Assembly: GCF_034702125.1 (NCBI RefSeq)
Contig: NC_085871.1
Coordinates: forward strand, 41,743,733-41,807,732
Source of the DNA: Engraulis encrasicolus
Lineage: Eukaryota; Chordata; Actinopteri; Clupeiformes; Engraulidae
Length of the DNA stretch: 64,000 nt
Direction of reading: 5' to 3'
Under the pieces are notes generated by a model that had not been told where the DNA came from, did no database searches, and saw only the letters and a list, made by a program, of their open reading frames with translations. The translations under genes were made by a program, and so were the position numbers. Positions within the stretch are counted from its first letter, which is position 1. Every line of letters begins with the position of its first letter. Of this stretch, positions 35,146 through 47,800 are shown in pieces.

Positions 35146-36152
35146 TTAGAAGTCATTCTGGGCCTCTCCCTGCGCATTGAGGCGGTCCCTCTCCTCGTGA
35201 AGACGCTGGTGCCGTTTGGCCGCAAACGACTGTGCAAACGACTTCCCACACTGTCCACAGCGGTACGGCTTTTCCCCTGTGTGAGTGCGTAGGTGTGTTT
35301 TGAGATTTCCTATTTGGGAAAACTTTGCGCTGCACTCTGTACAGTGGTAGGGCTTCTCTCCTGTGTGGATGCGCTCGTGTATGATGAGCTGTTGAGCGTT
35401 CAAGAAGCTTCTACCGCAGTGGGCACAGTGGTAGGGCTTTTCTCCCGTGTGAGTGCGCAGGTGTTTCTTCAGCTTTCCTAACTGGGAAAAACTCTTTTCG
35501 CACTGTGTACAGTGATAGGGCTTCTCTCCGGTGTGAGCCAGTTTGTGTATGGCCAGACTATTCTCTGCAGTGTGGGACAGCTTCCGTACGGTAAGACTGT
35601 TCTCTCCAGTGTGGGTCAGCTTGTGTATGGTGAGACTGTTCTCTCCGGTGTGAGACAGCTTGTGTAGCAATCCTCTTCCTGTCCTCTCATTGTGGATTAG
35701 CTGGTGGCGCTTGGCCGCAAACGAGTGTGCAAACGACTTCCCACAATGCTTGCACCGGTAAGGTTTCTCTCCTGTGTGCGTGCGCAGGTGTGTCGTGAGA
35801 TTTCCTAACTGGGAGAATGTCTTGCCGCATAGTGTACAGTGATAGGGCTTCTCTCGTGTGTGAATGTGTTTATGTGTGGCGAGCGTCTGTGCATCCAGAA
35901 AATATTCGCCACAACCAGTACAATGGTAGGCCGTCCTTCCCATGCGTGTGTGCTGGTCTTGCTCGAGGTCGGCATTGTCTACTGTGCCATCGGGGTTGGC
36001 ATCGTGTACTGTGTCGTCGAGATTGGCATTGTATACAGCGTGAATATCCTCATGATGCTTAGATGGGCTTCCACTATCCACTTCTGTCTCAGGGATGCCC
36101 GGGGATTTGCAGATTGCGGAAAATGACTGTTGTGATCCTTTTCCTGCCATTT
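35146..36152 (-). CDS. Locus B terminal exon (seven C2H2 fingers)
   Basis: 1007 nt, entered in phase 1 (acceptor TTTTTTGGTAG). It starts [11 protein letters not shown], related to GNGSQLSP in locus A. Fingers read [30 protein letters not shown], then the half-finger repeats ([12 protein letters not shown] type), then [30 protein letters not shown] and [10 protein letters not shown]. It ends with AQNDF and a stop. Confidence 0.9.
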
Positions 36153-36694
36153 CTACCAAAAAAGAAAAGAAAGAAACAATTAAAAATCATAAAGCTTGAT
36201 ACCATACATTTTTGCCTAGAACAACTCCCAATATGCCAGTTCAAAAGCAACTTAGGCACGCTTTTATTTAGTCATAAGGACTCTTCTTTCCATATTTAGT
36301 GAGACTGTAGCTAGCATATACCTTATACAGTGTCGTGCATATGTTTTTGCCCCCCTACTGATGTTTTACTTTTTTGCACATTTGGCACACTTAAAAGGTG
36401 CTGCAACTGTTAAACTGGCTGCGGCGCAGGCTATATCCGGCTGTTGCGCAGCCTGTAAGAACGGCATTGTTTCTAAACAAACCATGTTTTACATGTCAAC
36501 AACCCGCGACTCTACAGAATGAAGTTTTGAGCAACTTTCAGCATCAGAAATAGGTGGAAAATAGAGATTTATGACGATGGCTAATTCGGTGCTGCTGACA
36601 CATCACAGCCATTTTACACCGGATTTCCCCTTTAATGGAATAATGCCATAAAACCTGCATGTACCGTAATTGGCATTTTAATTTGCCTTTGGCC

Positions 36695-36789
<95 letters not shown>

Positions 36790-36967
36790 TGTGCGTCATA
36801 CCAGGATGACTACATGGATATCCACCATCTGCATCTTCTTCTTCTTTAACTTGGACAAGAACGTTCTGCAGTACACCATCCTCCTCTTCCTCTTTCTGAA
36901 AATCAAAAGTGGCAGAAATTAATATGAATTAAGATGAATATTGAGTGTGGATTAAGATTAAGATTAA

Positions 36968-37035
<68 letters not shown>

Positions 37036-38644
37036 ATGTGTGCACGTGCACATACCACAGCATTGGGCTGGCTGTCCCCATCTTGCAGCCACTCGGTCAC
37101 TTCCTGAATCGTCCTGCAGGAGACACAATTAAGAATGGGCAAAGGTCAAAGGTCAAAGGTGGAAGCTGATGTTTATGTTCAACCAGAAAATCCACAGTAT
37201 GGTTTTATCTCCTGCTATAATCTCTCATCTTAAAAGTGCACTGCGTAGGACAGTGGCCAGAATAGGTATTGCAACTATGCTGCTAATTGAAACGGCGCTG
37301 TCTATTTTCAAATTTGGACTTTTCGTGAATAATTACCAGGTAATAAACTCATACTTAATAATTTTGACCAAAGTATAGTCAGTTTTACTGCTAAAAATGT
37401 CTATTTCTGGAAATTCAAAATGGCGAACACAGAGAAGAACCCCTTATTCATGTATGAAGTGCAATTTTCCTGGTTATAATGAATACTTTTAGTAGTTTAG
37501 TTTAATACTTAGAAGTTTAGTAGTGCACTTAATATTTTAATCAGAAGCATTAATTCTGTAAATAAACCAGTACTAAAAATATTACACAGTGCACCTTAAA
37601 GTCCAAGGACATGTTTTCTGCAGTGATGACGATTTGCTTGCTGCAGGATACACATGCACTTGCACTTTGCTGTACATTTTTCAAGCGGTAGAGCACCAGA
37701 TACGTGTGTACAGTGCAATATTGACAGAGCCACCAGGGGCGATCTTTCAAACTTCCATGTTGGTGTGCCTTAAGGTGCCGTGCGTAATTCAAGTCACAAA
37801 GCAAGCATGTCTCTGACCTAACCACAGGCTTATTCATGACAATCATACTAAGTAAAAAAGTAAGTAAAATACAAACTGGATTCCAAAAAAGTTGGGGCAC
37901 TTAGTATTTTGTGAATAAAATGAAAAATGCTGTCATTTTGGAAATATTCAATATGTTAATAAGATGAAGCATTGTGCAAAAACAGCATATCAGTTGATAA
38001 AGCTAAGCAGAATTATTATTTCCAGCAAAATATGTGCTCATTTAAAATTTCATACCTTCAACAAATCCTAAAAAAGTTGGGACAGGGCAAATAGTGCTGT
38101 AATGAAGTTGGATAAGACTAAAAAGACAGGACATAAGAGGAGACTTAACAGTTACCGTAGTTACAATGACCGATGGCATGATTTTTATTACATAAAAACA
38201 AAAAAAAACCTTTTTTTTGTCCTAAACGTGATGTCAGCAGCTGCTCAACTGGTTGGCATATTCTTCATTGTGTTGTCCTTTTTGTTATGCTTAAAACAAC
38301 ATATCCTGACGGCAAGCTGACCATTTTATTGATTGATTTGCCCATAAATTAGTTGGCAATGAATAGGTTTCTTAGATAGTCGACTAAAAACACAAAACAA
38401 AAAAAATCCATACAATAGTGGCACTAGCTGCCATTGCGTCACCCTGATGTGTGCTACAGCTGCAACGTCCCTGACCCAAATAAGTAATAAGTACCTCGAC
38501 ATCTTGGCTTCTGAGAGACACAATCTCTCTGTGATGGTTCTTTATGCAATCATGTTGGTTTTCAACATAATTCATTTTAAAAATGTTCTTCCTTGTATTG
38601 TTTTTTAATATTATGCAAATATTATAACATTTCATCATGTATCC

Positions 38645-38720
<76 letters not shown>

Positions 38721-40456
38721 TACCTGTGACTTCTCTGGTGGCTCTGCAGCTGCTGTTTCAGGTCCCCCAGTTCATTCTTCAGAACAGCAATACTCTGCAG
38801 AAAACAAAAATGCAAACACACACAAACACACAGAAGTGCACATGTTCATGATATTATTATTTGATGACCGTAGCCTACAGTCATGTAAGAGATAAACACT
38901 AAGTTTTTAAAATATATATATTTTTAGGGCTTTTTTTGCCTTTATTATTTGATAGGAAAGTGAAGTGAACAGACAGGAAATGGCTGGGAGAGAGAGGTGG
39001 GGAAGGATCGGAAATGACCTGGGTCGCGAATCGAAATGACAAAATAAAATGACAAAATTACATGTTTTGTAAAGGACTCTTACTTTGTAGAAATTACATT
39101 TGCAATACAATTAAGTGATATTTCAGGGAACCTTGAGAAGTAGCCTGATTATCGACTTTCAAATCTCTTCGAGACTTGGTCTGAGCACAACAATTAATAT
39201 TTCCCAAAACGGCATTTCCCAAACAGCCTCCCTAGGTTTGCTAATGGTTGTTTGCTTCCCAACAAAGTGGGGGGAGTTCCCAATTGCGGGAGCTCAGAAA
39301 GTACTTGCATTGCTCTTGACCTGACTGGTAGCAACGCTGAGGCTGTTTGTCACTAGGAGGGCACGGCCTGGCTACTAGAGAAGGTGGGTCTGTTTTAAAG
39401 GAGGCTGCCTTCAATATAGGCCTAGAGTGCAGGGGGGAAATCCTGGTTTGTGTTCATACTACGGCCATTGAAGGACTTAATGGCCCTTTGAGGAATTTGA
39501 AGTGCCCCCTCGATTGAAAAAGGTTCCCCACCCCTGCTATGGGGCATCTAAGTCATGTCCTTCTATTTCTGATCCGTGGGGCTGTAGCTCGCTACATTTT
39601 GAATGGAAGTCAATGGAGCGAGTCAAGCTAAATACTGATTTAATTTGGCATGTGCTCTGGGATTTCACCTATGATAGCAGTGATTTTTAAAAGGTTTGGA
39701 TTGGCGTCGTAAGACCGCCCGACCGCCGCACCGCGGCTGAAGTGGCTGCACGTCAGACGTGTGACTTCTGTTGTGTAGTCCAAATAATTGCTTATTTTTG
39801 CACGCTTGCAACTCACGAATCGCTTGACAAGTCAAGTCGACAATCACAACATTGGTTATCATTAATTCCTTGGTACAGCACATGTGTGATCTAGGGGGGG
39901 ATTTGAGGTGGATCGGAAAATAGGTTTGATCAGTCCATTACAGCCCAGGGGTGCATTTCTGGAAAGCGTAGTTGTTAGCATTTATCAACTTTGGTAGTTG
40001 CTAATGGGAAATTGCATTGCAACCAACATAACATGCAACCACCATGCAACCAGGCATAAAAGGCAATTTCGTTGTGTGCAGTGAACACTTGTGTGCTGTG
40101 GAGTGCTGTGTCACAATGACAATGGGAGTTGGAGTTTCCCAGGTGGGCTTTAACAAAACACACCATAGTGTGGAGGAGACACACACTCACCTCCTTGGCT
40201 TGTGTTAGTGAGTTGTCTTTGTCTTCCAGTTGTTTCTGCAGTTCATCCACCTGGAGCTTCAGCTGCCGGCTGGCCTCCACCTGCTCCGATACTAGGGTCC
40301 TTCCATGTTCAGCCGTCCTCTTCTCCAGACGGTGGATTAACATGCATAGAGCCATGTTACGCTGAAACTCACTCTGATGAACACACACGTCACACACCAT
40401 CATCATCATCATCATCATCATCATCCACAACCACCCACACGCAACATCATAATCAT

Positions 40457-40529
<73 letters not shown>

Positions 40530-40935
40530 TTTAATATGACCTTGGTCTACCTAGGAAGTACCAATAAAGATGTAAATATGTGTAGATCACCTTCAGGGAA
40601 GCAAACAGGTGGGGGCAAAGGGTTCAGTTGTTACAGGCCCAGGGGGAGGGGAGCCCCCGGAAGTAGGTCCCCATTGCATTTTATGTATGGGGGTTATCAA
40701 GACACAAAGGGTTTACCTACTTGCAATGCTTCTGTGATGAATCGGCTGGCTTTCTCAAGGTCGCTGCAGGCTTGCTTGTGATTTGCCACAATATGGTAGG
40801 AAATTTCTTTTACCTAAAAGCGAAAAACATTTGATCAGTGATTTCAGTGACAACATATTGTGTGTGTAAAGTAAATTGTGTATGAAAGTAAATTGAGTAT
40901 GAAATATAATGTGTATGCATGAGAGAGAGAGAGAG

Positions 40936-41023
<88 letters not shown>

Positions 41024-42161
41024 AGACACAACACTGGCGAGGCTTTGCCCTTAGCTTGTGCTACATGTAAATACAAACAAGGACCAAAAGTTTTTTTCCC
41101 CCTCATTTCCTCACACTGCTCTTGGAACTGTAGCAAATACCACTGTAATACCTGTGAGCGAATTTGGATAAAAGTGTCAGCTAAGTGTAATTTAATGTCA
41201 TGTCATGTGATGTAATGCAGACAACTTGCTGTCATCAGACTTGTGAAGTAGGCAGGGCCTTAAAATTCACTTTTTTCACCTCCAGCCAAATGGCAGATGT
41301 TAGATCATACTAGCCGACCGTACACACACTTACTAATGGGCTTAAGTGGCTAGTAAGTTGGCCTTTTCTACCAGCCAAAATGAAATTTCACCAGCATTTG
41401 GCCCGTTGGCTGGTGTCAATTTAGAGCTCTGGTAGGTCTATCAATGAACACACACATGCACTGACTCACTGGCCCACCACACTCCTGTACCTTGATCCCC
41501 TGCTCTCCTACTACCACCCACATGTTGTTGTGCAATACTGAATACAGTGCAATATACAGTATAGGCTACTTGTGCAGTGCAATAGTTATGCAGTGCAACA
41601 TCATAGAATTTGGGAGCATATCTACAATACATAGATACTCTGTGTGGTGTAATGTGTCCAAACCTGGGCCCCAGCAACTACTGAAATATCTGAAAATGAA
41701 AACTGGTGCATTGCTTTGGGTAAATCTGAATGTGTAATTCCAGCTTTTATAAGTTATTCTTACTAAGTTTTTTCTAGATCTCTCGCCGTCTCTGTAGCAC
41801 AAAACACCTCACGCTAATCCCCCTTCTTTTAGTAGACTATTCTATTATTCTATAGGCTACTGAGTGGTAAATCCCCGTGTAGAGTCTGCACCACTGACAT
41901 ATATTTAAATGGTCTGCAAAAACAAGTTCTCAATCCATAACGTAAATTGTAGCCCCTATTTGTGAATAGCTCTAGTGAGTGGACAGTAAAAGGGCATCCA
42001 TTCACAGGGGAAATCTCTGATCTAACAAAACGTCAGACACGTCAGTTCAGGGAACTTTTGGTGTACTTATTGTCATTGTAGTCTGTAGCCCATCTTCTCC
42101 AACTGTTTAACCATTCTAAAGGTATTACATTACTTCAATCCAAACTCACCACACACTCCAT
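35146..42161 (-). CDS. Locus B: coiled-coil head with C2H2 zinc-finger tail, 505 aa
   Basis: Seven exons: 42150-42161, 40721-40813, 40191-40373, 38724-38794, 37056-37113, 36802-36895 and 35146-36152. They sum to 1518 nt, which is 505 aa plus stop with no internal stop. The head repeats locus [21 protein letters not shown], coiled coil ([12 protein letters not shown]), [24 protein letters not shown] and [11 protein letters not shown] (psi-K-x-E motif). The tail (from residue 171) has an acidic stretch and seven canonical C2H2 fingers with TGEKP linkers between about residues 246 and 497. It is interrupted after finger 3 by four degenerate 14-residue half-finger repeats. The exons matching locus A exons 7 and 8 are absent. 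It is probably a nuclear DNA-binding protein; its target is unknown. A standard pipeline would likely call it a zinc finger protein-like gene. Confidence 0.85.
36697..36788. repeat. (GT)n next to locus B exon 6
   Basis: A long pure GT tract. On the coding strand it is (CA)n from about 13 nt after the exon 6 donor (GTATGACGCACAC). Confidence 0.95.
36802..36895 (-). CDS. Locus B exon 6 ([11 protein letters not shown])
   Basis: 94 nt, phase 0 to 1. It encodes [20 protein letters not shown], then [11 protein letters not shown]. It is homologous to 20103 and 51278. Confidence 0.85.
36971..37032. repeat. (GT)n next to locus B exon 5
   Basis: On the coding strand it is (CA)n starting within about 20 nt of the exon 5 donor, with CACA words from about 8 nt. 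Confidence 0.95.
37056..37113 (-). CDS. Locus B exon 5 ([12 protein letters not shown])
   Basis: 58 nt, phase 2 to 0, encoding [20 protein letters not shown]. Confidence 0.85.
37231..37600. mobile_element. ACACTGTGCA element, copy d (inverted)
   Basis: TAAAAGTGCACTGCGTAGG to CACAGTGCACCTTAAAG, with CAAAATGGCGAACA inside. It matches 9307-9660 and 16170-16784. Confidence 0.65.
37865..38330. mobile_element. Decayed relative of the 1387-2833 element
   Basis: CAAACTGGATTCCAAAAAAG with GTTGGGGCACTTAGTA, then AAAAAAGTTGGGACAGGG. The layout is similar to the left end of the 1387 element but diverged. The right end is not found. Confidence 0.45.
38646..38719. repeat. (GT)n next to locus B exon 4
   Basis: On the coding strand it is (CA)n beginning about 4 nt after the donor (GTATCACACAC). 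Confidence 0.95.
38724..38794 (-). CDS. Locus B exon 4 (helical, [10 protein letters not shown])
   Basis: 71 nt, phase 0 to 2, encoding [18 protein letters not shown] and HQRSH. Acceptor TTTTCTGCAG. Confidence 0.85.
38925..39040 (-). mobile_element. SINE fragment, reversed
   Basis: TTTTTTGCCTTTATTATTTG with GGAAATGGCTGGGAGAGAG and GACCTGGGTCGCGAATCGAA. It matches the tail and head of the 26175 and 11656 SINEs. The stretch 39041-40190 otherwise shows only a GGGGTGCATTTCTGG fold-back piece (39948-40020) and a SINE tail (40060-40140). Confidence 0.55.
40191..40373 (-). CDS. Locus B exon 3 (coiled coil)
   Basis: 183 nt, phase 0 to 0. It encodes [18 protein letters not shown], then [20 protein letters not shown] and LTQAKE. 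It is five codons longer than the locus A copy. Confidence 0.85.
40398..40528. repeat. (CAT)n and (CA)n upstream of locus B exon 3
   Basis: (CAT)n at 40398-40425 and (CA)n at 40459-40528, so on the coding strand (TG)n and (ATG)n lead up to the exon 3 acceptor. Confidence 0.95.
40721..40813 (-). CDS. Locus B exon 2 ([12 protein letters not shown])
   Basis: 93 nt, phase 0 to 0, encoding [18 protein letters not shown] and [13 protein letters not shown]. Donor GTAGGTAAAC. Confidence 0.85.
40920..41029. repeat. (GA)n microsatellite
   Basis: GA tract of about 110 bp in locus B intron 1, on the coding strand (TC)n about 105 nt upstream of the exon 2 acceptor. Confidence 0.95.
41250..41435. repeat. 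CCAGCCAACTGG-type dispersed repeat
   Basis: TTTTTTCACCTCCAGCCAAA to GGCTGGTGTCAATTTAGAGC. Inverted copy at 1088-1222; another at 53390-53535. 41436-42149 shows nothing else. Confidence 0.6.
42150..42161 (-). CDS. Locus B exon 1 (start MECV)
   Basis: Coding part of 12 nt ending at donor GTGAGTTTGG. Same four codons as locus A. Upstream non-coding extent unknown. Confidence 0.7.
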
Positions 42162-44640
42162 TATAGCGTGTATGCTGCGTTGAAAGTATGGAACTTCAAG
42201 CCAAGGGCACGATGTCAAAAACAAGGATGGCTTTGTCCAATCAGGCCTGATGTTAGAATGCCTAGAACTGGAAGTGACAGCAGTCCATTTAATAAAAAGA
42301 ATCTCGTTTTCCTTTCCACTAGCCTCACTAACATCAGTTGTACATTTCTTCCCGGCGTACAATCTAACCTAGAGACAAAAGCAAGGGAGAAAACGACAAG
42401 GACAAAAGGATCTATCGGTAAAAGTAGCTTACGCGACGCTTTTTTATTTACTTTCCACAGACATCCAGAAAATACTTCTTCTACTACTCTATTGGCGATC
42501 GGCATCCAGCTCGGCGCTTTACCGCCACCAGTTGTTGTGGATGTGCAATTGGGGTTGGTTTATCTCAATGGTTGGTCATGACCAGTGGGGTAAATTAAAG
42601 GTATTTTGAACATTAAAAAAAATTTTTTTAAAAAAGTTACTGCTTAATTGCATTGTGTAGTAATCTGGACATAACAGTGTTTCAATCCTGGGGGGAAATG
42701 CTATATAAACAATACACGTTTTTTTCTGTCTGTATGAATCTCATATGACGCATCACAACCACTTTACAGGTTGGCTCATTATATTGTCCACTGAATCATA
42801 TAGGGTACATTTGCTCCCGTTTGGCAAGTGTCTATTCCAATTCTCTCACCATCTTCCAGTTCTCCCACTAGGTTTCACCACTGCATTAATTGAGAACACA
42901 ACATGAGGCACAGCACTTGTGTTTTGTGTGTGTGTGTGTGTGTGTGTGTGGAAATTATGATTATGCCTTTGCAGTACATCAATAGATTTTCCTTCTGTCT
43001 TAAAACTTAGTCTTTCTTTTAAGACCATAGACAGAATGTGGGATCATATCAGAATGGCAGACAAGATTGCTCGTCTGGACACTTTGCATGTTCTAAAACC
43101 TGGAATATGAGCTCCTCCCTTCTGGAAGACGTTCTACCAGAAAAAAATAATTTAATATCAACACTCTTTTCTCCCTCATTCTATAGCACTGCTTAACGAA
43201 AGGGAAGAACAGTAGGCTGCACACATCTGCTTGGAATGCATACTTCCCTTTTTAACACCACTCAGGACTATTTAAGGTTTTTAAATTAAATCAATTTATT
43301 GAACTGTGCTGCCCTAACAGCTTTTGGACCTAGATGACCAGACTATAGGCCATATTATGTTTTATGTGCGTTTATATGTGGATTGTGGAGAAGTGTCATG
43401 CAAGACAAATTTCTGTGCAAACAGACAATAAAGTTTATCTCGTCTTATTGCATCTTATCCGCACACTCACACACACAGGGCCGCTAACAGCTTCTGCTGG
43501 GCCTAGGAAAAAGTCATCTGAAAGGGCCCCCTACCCAATACATACAATGTGCAATACAATACAATGTAATGGGGACCCGACTCTGGGCCCCCTATCTCCC
43601 TGGGCCCGGGACAACATACCCCTTTGTCCCCCTCTGTCAGCGGGCCTGCGCACACTCACACACACATAAATTAACTGAAACAGTGTTGGCAGAGAGGATT
43701 CATTTTCAAACCTTGATTTACTAAAAAGTATAACAAAAACACATAGAAAACCAAGACACAAGGAAAATCGTATGTACAAAGTCAAGGAAGTATTACGTAC
43801 AATATATACAAAGGCAATGAGGAGAACATCTCTTCCAGGGAGGCAGTGAGCTGGACTGAGGCCCAAGGTACCCTAATGCTGAAGTTGGTGAATAGGGTGC
43901 AAGACTTCGGTAGAAAACTGAAAGTAAAGTCCACAACACCAAGCTTCCGTTTCTCTTATTTTAATGTAACGTTTCGGGTTCGCGGCTGCCCAAAACGTCA
44001 CATTAAAATAAGAGAAACGGGAGCTTCGTGTCGCGGACTTTACTTTCAGTTTTCATGTGATTTTTGCTAGTCCTGTACACAATCTTTCTGAGACGATTGT
44101 GCATGTTTTTCTCTTTTTGACAATTGCAAGACTTCTATAGAACATGCCATTATCACTTGATATCACACACCAGTTATTCCACTGTACCTAACCAGGTACG
44201 TACACTGTAATTGTGTACCCTAATGGGAGGTGTGACGGCCATAGATAGCTTTACTGACTATGCAACACAGGACAACATAAAAAGGTCAGAGAACCAGGGG
44301 GTAATTCCAAGACCATGATTCACTAGTGAACTGAGGTAGTGGTAAATTACTGAAGGATGGCCCATTGCTATTGGAGGACACAACTCTCAACAGGTGATGT
44401 GAACAAGGCCCATTTCTTTCTTTTCTTAAAAAACAAACAAACAAAAAAACAGGTTGAAGCTTTATCTGTCTAGACAGGTAATAGACAGATAGGACACCAC
44501 CGCCCCCCAAAGAAAATGGGTGATCCAATATAAACAACCAATAAGAAAAACCATTTGAAAAGGTATGAAATGAGGGGGGGATTTGTGTCCAATTAAAACG
44601 AACATGAAGGACAGCATATTGTCAGAAGGAATTTTCAGTT
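42162..44640. other. Intergenic between loci B and C
   Basis: Holds the presumed locus B promoter, (GT)n at 42925-42950, a GGGCCCCCTA-rich repeat at 43470-43650 and a fold-back repeat at 43915-44055. No gene is supported. Confidence 0.5.
43915..44055. repeat. Fold-back repeat, arms about 55 bp
   Basis: AAAACTGAAAGTAAAGTCC and CCGTTTCTCTTATTTTAATG are mirrored by CATTAAAATAAGAGAAACGG and GGACTTTACTTTCAGTTTT. The loop contains GTAACGTTTCGGGTTCGCGG. The loop word resembles that of the 45500 fold-back. Confidence 0.8.
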
Positions 44641-44875
44641 TCAGTCCCACGGACATACAAGTCTCAGAACCTGAGCAAAGGAGCTAAGAAAAATATCATT
44701 GCCGCTGCTGGACAATTGAACCTGGTCGCTGCCGAACTGATCAGCCTTGTAGTGGCGTATGCCGTCGTGCCTGACGAACACCCCGTTCATCTCCGAGAGG
44801 AACTCGGCCAACTCCCAGTTCACCCACTTCCGCGCACGCTCCATCTTCTTCGGCCGTATGCCTCCCCAGTACCGC
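44641..44875 (-). CDS. Locus C exon 9 (SGNH C-terminal part)
   Basis: 235 nt, enters phase 2. It encodes WGGIRPKKMERARKWVN, then HDGIRHYKADQF, DQVQLSSSGNDIFL and LVCPWD-stop. It carries block V without its histidine. Confidence 0.85.
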
Positions 44876-47800
44876 CTGCAATAATAATAATGACAATGAT
44901 TATAATAATAATATTTATTTTTATTTTATTTTATTTCCTTTCAAGATGCCCAAGGACAGAATGTTAAAATAGTAGCACGTTAAAACAGTAGTAAGATAAG
45001 CAGTATAACAGTAGAAATTAACAAAGGTCAGCAATCAGTGTTAAAAGGTGTAGTAGCAGAGAAGTCAGTGATTGTACTGTACATGCTAAAAGGCATAGCA
45101 GCATTATTACATTACATTGCACTTAGCTGACGCTTTCATTTATTCAAAGCGACTTACAACTATTATTTTTCAGGGTAATGGTTATAGTCCCTGGAGCAAT
45201 GTGGGGTTGGGGCCTTGCTCAAGGGCACTTCAGCCATGGATGGAGATGCAGGGAGAGGTCAGGGGGGGGATACGAACCGGCAATCCCTAGATTGAAAGAC
45301 CAACTCTCTAGCCACTAGGCCACGGCTGCCCCCAAACATTATTTCAGTGTTTCAAGAGGTTGCGTTCAGCTTTGATTCCCTCAGCTCCAGGCTCTGCCCC
45401 CAGGGCATCTGAACCCAGAGATGACGAGTGTCATTCAGGTTATTCAGTGCAAGGATGGAACTCCTCATTGGGAAAGCTGGCACAACCCCTCCTCATGAAT
45501 AAATGAAGCGAAGGACAGCACTCTTCAGATTTCTTCTTTGTTTATTCGCCCACCATTACACGCTGAAGAAGGGCTCTGCCCGAAACGTTCGTGGGCGAAT
45601 AAACAAAGAAGAAATCTGAAGAGTGCTGTCATTTGCTTCATTTATTCATTTATGTTTTTTTGTGGGATTCAGCACCCAGTTAAGAATTGTTAATTAGCCT
45701 ATTTAGGCAATAGTGTGAGCGAGTCTTCTCGACTTTTTGACAACCCCTCCTCATTACATCTTCCTTGCTATTTTCTGCACAGTATTACAAGGGGAGCTCA
45801 AGTCCACAACCGGCAACCCTGTGATCCCAAGACCAACTCTCTAACCATTTAACCATTAATGCTGCTCCAGCATGACAGAAATAACATCTAAGATATTATA
45901 GAATCTAGTCCTACATTAGGAGGGAGGGATAGGGAGACTTCATTTGTAACACCCTCATTGCTAATAGATTTCATCAATCAATTTACAGGCTGAATAAGTG
46001 ATTTATATGTGAAATATATTGAAAATCAATAACACAATTAAAAAAAGTGTGAAGAAATCTTGCACACCGTCCATTCCACCAACAAACTTTAATACATTTC
46101 GGTCATCCGACCTTCTTTAGGTTAACTTATACCGGTATTAAGTTCTATTTATAGTTTGCTGATGGAATGGACAGCGTGCGGGATGTTTCTTTACACGTGA
46201 ATGACAGGTGACCGCGATTTCCTCGGGTTACTGTTGTTCCTGGAACGACATCGCAAAGTTGGCCCTGGATCAACATCTGGTTTATCTTACGTATGTTAGC
46301 CTATTCTAGGTCTGATTCCAAAAATTATCGGGCATGCCAAGTGCCGTCACATAGGCTTACGGCTCTGGTTATGGCTACAGTGGCTACGAATAGAGTTGTG
46401 CCTAAACCAAAACTAATTCCTAAACATAACCTGTTAGTGAAAATGTGTGCACCAACCTAACAACATGCCAAATTATGCCTTTACCAAAACTTAGTCCTAA
46501 ACTTAACCTGTCAGTGAATAATTGTATTTTGTAACAGCATGCCACTTCTGCATAACTGATCTTAATCCATACTTCAGAAGACGTTACTGGCGCGAAATCT
46601 GACATAGATGACCACTCAAACCAGATGTTGATCCAGGGCCAACTTTGCGATGTCGTTCCAGGAACAACAGTAACCCGAGGAAATCGCGGTCATCTGAATG
46701 ACAACCGCACTGGAATGAGAATATCCTGCACACCTGTCCAACTAAAGTGTACCGGTAATTTTGAACTAAAAAAAAAGGAAAAAAATGATATCAAATCAAG
46801 ATAAAGACCTTTGGGTCATGGCCGAAAGCCCGATGACCATTTTGGGGAAGCGCTGGCGTAGGTAGGTCAGGTCCCGCTGCATGGCGGAGGCCAGGTGTAC
46901 GGACCTCTCCTTCCCCAGGTCGTTGGCCCCGCAGTGGATCAGCAGCATGTGCGGCGCCAGCCGGTATCGGAGCCACTCCATGAACTTGGGGACGACCGAC
47001 TCCCACCTGGAGATGCAAATTAATTAGGGATTACCGTAATTCAGTGATATCAAGTGATCGTTGATTGATCTTATCGAAAAACAGAAAGAACACACACCAG
47101 TAATTCCACTGTACGAGGTATGAGGTGCTCAGTTATGTGGCATACTGAATGTGTATGTCCTTTCATGGTATAGAGAGAGAAACGTTATCTCAATTTTCTT
47201 GTATGACCTGTGCATATGAAGAAACTGACTTGGCTTGACGTTCACTGTAAAGCTAGATTTATGCTTCGGAAGCAGAGTCTCTGCGTCCGTCCGTCCGTCT
47301 TCTGTCTGTACGAGTCCACGCCCCCCCTCGCAGAGGCTCTGTGACCGTCGTCGAGCGCCTCGAAAAAATTCTAACTATCTGTCGGACGGACGCGGAGGAC
47401 GCAGACAAAAAGGCGCTATGATTGGTCATCTCGCCACTTCCTTGTTCTGTTCTTGTGGCAGCGCAATGCAAGTAGTTTGTGAGAGCAGAGCTGTATTCTG
47501 TTAAAAACTACATTAATGCCTTGTGCGTAAATGTGTGTAAATACACGAAGCTACAAGCTAAGTAACAAACAATGCATCAGTTGAACACTTGTGGCACAAT
47601 GCCTGTGGTTTTACTACCGTAGCTTCCTCCACCGAATGTAAACACACATCGGCAGAATCAACTGTCTTTACATGCTTGCATTTTCTGCTCGTGAAAACAG
47701 ACTGGGTATGTCAAATGGTGACACCAGTGCATAGCCTTTGCAATTCGTGTAAAAATACCTAGCTAACCGGGCTAGAAAGCAACATTGCTTTATAATGACC

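Noticed and set aside
36659..37169. Open frames of alternating Val/Cys or Thr/His residues
   Set aside because: They are translations of (GT)n and (CA)n tracts. The same holds for frames at 20031, 25716, 26864, 28326, 38593, 40202, 51049, 52887 and 61891.
47235..47504. 89-codon plus-strand frame
   Set aside because: It lies in a GC-rich probable DNA element within a locus C intron, with no homologous motif.
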